64,000 bases of DNA from Pontibacter cellulosilyticus. GTDB lineage: Bacteria > Bacteroidota > Bacteroidia > Cytophagales > Hymenobacteraceae. The DNA is taken from positions 1,070,413 through 1,134,412 of the forward strand of contig NZ_JACRVF010000001.1 of the NCBI RefSeq assembly GCF_014306105.1, in the 5' to 3' direction. Of this stretch, positions 62,314-64,000 are shown in pieces (the first letter of the stretch is position 1; each line of letters opens with the position of its first letter). The notes under the pieces were generated by a model that saw nothing but the letters and a program-made list of their open reading frames with translations, was not told where the DNA came from and ran no database searches. Position numbers and translations under genes: made by a program.

Positions 62314-63276
62314 ATGCGCTGTTTTTTCTCAATTATAGCCGCAGCTGTGTATCTTTGGCTGATGCCCCGTACATTTAGGATACTGCCATTTATACTTCTG
62401 ATTTTACTGCCTTTCATTACAAAGGCTGGAAGTATACCTATGCCACCTGATACCACTGTAACCGAAGTTAACCGGAGCAGGTTGTACTTGTTAAGTGGCG
62501 GTTTTGCGGCAGGCTATTCTGCCATGCTGATTTCCTTGAATAAGGCTTGGTATGCAGAGCAGGAGCGAACAGATTTCCATTTTTTTAACGACAACAGCCA
62601 GTGGAAGCAGGTAGACAAAGTAGGTCATTTCTGGGGGGCATTCCATCAGAGCCGCGCAGGTATAGATTTGCTGCGATGGGCAGGAGTGCCGGATAAAAAA
62701 GCCATACTTTATGGCGGCCTTACCGGTATTATACTTCAGACCCCAATCGAGATTTTTGACGGCTACCAAGCTGATTACGGTGCATCTGTAGGCGACATAA
62801 TAGCCAATACAGTAGGATCTGCTGCCGTTGTAGCCCAAGAACTGGCCTGGCAGGAAGTGCGAATCATGCCTAAATATTCGTTTCACACTACACGCTTCGC
62901 CGATGTGCGACCTAATGTACTGGGCAGCACACTAAGCGAACAGGCGCTGAAAGATTACAACGGACAAACCTACTGGCTGTCTGTAAATGTAGGTGACTTC
63001 CTGAAAGAGGAAAATAAATATCCTAAATGGCTAAGTATAGCGGTTGGTTACGGTGCTGAAGAAATAGTGTACAACAGCAGCAGCGGTAACCGAGCAGCTG
63101 GTTTTGATGCGCACCGACAGTTTTACCTAAGCCCCGACCTCAATCTGATGCACTTTAAGGGCAACAGCAAAGTATGGAACACAGCCCTCTATGTACTTAG
63201 CATCATCAAAATACCAGCCCCTGCCCTTGAGTATAACCGGAAAGATGGTTTTAAAGTACATCCGCTATACTTCTAA
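62314..63276 (+). CDS. DUF2279 domain membrane-associated protein
   Basis: 320 residues. Two hydrophobic segments occur in the first 40 residues; an ATG at 62362 could be the true start, leaving one signal-like helix. LYLLSGGFAAGYSAMLISLNKAWY, then WKQVDKVGHFWGAFHQSR and GLTGIILQTPIEIFDGYQADYGASVGDIIANTVGSA are typical of DUF2279 (YfiM-like) proteins. Its role is unknown; the DKxGH motif could bind a metal or lipid. The last 110 residues appear beta-rich, possibly an outer-membrane segment. Confidence 0.75.
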   Translation: MRCFFSIIAAAVYLWLMPRTFRILPFILLILLPFITKAGSIPMPPDTTVTEVNRSRLYLLSGGFAAGYSAMLISLNKAWYAEQERTDFHFFNDNSQWKQVDKVGHFWGAFHQSRAGIDLLRWAGVPDKKAILYGGLTGIILQTPIEIFDGYQADYGASVGDIIANTVGSAAVVAQELAWQEVRIMPKYSFHTTRFADVRPNVLGSTLSEQALKDYNGQTYWLSVNVGDFLKEENKYPKWLSIAVGYGAEEIVYNSSSGNRAAGFDAHRQFYLSPDLNLMHFKGNSKVWNTALYVLSIIKIPAPALEYNRKDGFKVHPLYF

Positions 63277-63302
63277 AGCCGCCTCCCCTCATTAAAGATT
63301 CG

Positions 63303-63310
63303 TATCTTTG
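63303..63310 (+). promoter_or_regulatory. Putative -7 box of the DUF2027/Smr gene
   Basis: A perfect TATCTTTG, 70 bases before the ATG at 63381. No clear -33 box is seen. Confidence 0.3.
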
Positions 63311-63380
63311 CTTTACAGGATCGTGCAGCTACACGTAAGGCATCCCGATCAATGAATATCGATAAACGAACAACGAAAAT

Positions 63381-64000
63381 ATGAACGTAGGAGACAGAGT
63401 GCGTCTGATGTCGGGCCGTGAGGAAGGCATTATTACCCGCATTTTAGATAATAATATAGTAGAAGTTGCCATCGACAATGATTTTACCATACCGGTGGCT
63501 CGCCGAGAGGTAGTGGTAATTGCGGCAGAAGAAGCAAAGTATCTTAAAACAGAGGACGCTGAGTTTAAGCCCATCTCTAAAAAAGAGCCTGTAGCGCCTG
63601 TGTTTGCCACACAAGGTATTTACCTGGCGCTGGTGCATCAGTCGGAGGAGTTATTGGCTGTTACAGTCATAAATAATTCAGATTACGATCTGCTTTTTAC
63701 AGCCGGCGAAGAGCGTGACAATAAATACCGCGGTCTGCAGAACGATAAACTGGCTCCCAAGGCAACACGCGTAATCTCGCACTACCACCTCAAGGATTTC
63801 GAGAAATGGCCAAGTTTGCTGATTCAGTTCATGCAGCACCGCAATGGCAGCCCTACCCTCTTCGAGCCTGTTACCAAGCGTGTGCAGTTCAGGGCAAATT
63901 CATTTTACAAGAGCAAGAAAACAGCGCCTGTTATTAACAAAGAGGCTTACCTGTTCCACCTCGACCAGAAACCTGTTTCTGTAGATACGGATAAGATTAA
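63381..64000 (+). CDS. DUF2027 domain protein, probably with C-terminal Smr domain (cut by window end)
   Basis: 206 codons are visible and remain open to the last base. The start MNVGDRVRLMSGREEGIITRILDNNIVEVAIDNDFTIPVARREVVVI is the SH3-like domain common in Bacteroidota DUF2027 proteins. The later ATQGIYLALVHQSEELLAVTVINNSDYDLLFTAGEE segment matches the DUF2027 core. In related genomes this core is followed by an Smr (MutS2-like) nuclease domain, which would lie outside the window. Function is unknown. Confidence 0.8.
   Translation, partial: MNVGDRVRLMSGREEGIITRILDNNIVEVAIDNDFTIPVARREVVVIAAEEAKYLKTEDAEFKPISKKEPVAPVFATQGIYLALVHQSEELLAVTVINNSDYDLLFTAGEERDNKYRGLQNDKLAPKATRVISHYHLKDFEKWPSLLIQFMQHRNGSPTLFEPVTKRVQFRANSFYKSKKTAPVINKEAYLFHLDQKPVSVDTDKI

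Noticed and set aside
1..64000. AAGTATA/TATACTT as a promoter -10 box
   Set aside because: Copies lie inside genes on both strands in all frames, so they cannot all be promoters, and Bacteroidota use TAnnTTTG boxes.
1..64000. tRNA, rRNA or CRISPR genes
   Set aside because: No T-loop GTTCRANYC with paired stems and no regular spaced repeats were found by eye.

Overview
The window reads as chromosomal DNA of a Bacteroidota bacterium, most likely order Cytophagales, family Hymenobacteraceae (Pontibacter-like). The reasons are the gliding genes gldA, gldF, gldG and gldC, a type IX secretion (type B) C-terminal signal, FtsE paired with a small Bacteroidota protein, promoters of the TTTG-N19-TAnnTTTG type, few Shine-Dalgarno sequences and several TTG/GTG starts. 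The genus is an inference. No phage, transposase, CRISPR array, tRNA or rRNA gene was seen.

Layout. 1-14.2 kb: the end of pdhB, a BrkB-type membrane protein, an iodotyrosine-deiodinase-like nitroreductase, a methyltransferase, DinB and MaoC proteins, a LysR regulator beside threonine synthase, a lipoprotein deacetylase with a DUF429 protein, a guanine-deaminase-like enzyme, a hybrid sensor kinase, and ffh. 14.4-32 kb: a surface-glycan island with three glycosyltransferases, a complete pseudaminic acid pathway (pseB, pseC, pseF, fused pseG-pseH, pseI), a candidate transferase, a secreted LamG/T9SS protein, a second deacetylase, a flippase, and a convergent Gfo/Idh-DegT pair for an amino sugar. 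32-44.3 kb: housekeeping genes (ftsE, a transaldolase-like enzyme, an SRP RNA missing from protein-based views, guaA, hemL, dcd, dnaN) with gldC. 44.4-47.8 kb: gldA-gldF-gldG. 48-64 kb: short-chain dehydrogenases, an Mla-type lipid transporter pair, a nucleoside transporter, a bifunctional nuclease, etfBA, pyruvate carboxylase, a photolyase and a DUF2027/Smr protein cut by the window end.

How the parts fit. The glycan island makes CMP-pseudaminic acid, can flip a lipid-linked glycan, and carries a T9SS cargo protein inside the same run of genes, which suggests a glycosylated cell surface serving gliding or adhesion. Pyc, Pdh and Etf supply central metabolism. Ffh and its RNA partner lie about 20 kb apart.

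The strongest unexplained signal is a 7-mer, AAGTATA/TATACTT. It occurs roughly 140 times by eye where about 8-10 would be expected. It lies in coding and non-coding DNA on both strands and also builds hairpins just before start codons. Other points of interest are the SRP RNA with a perfect promoter, promoters abutting the guaA and thrC start codons, a degenerate receiver and HPt in the hybrid kinase, a repeat-derived pseC start, and several dispersed intergenic palindromes.
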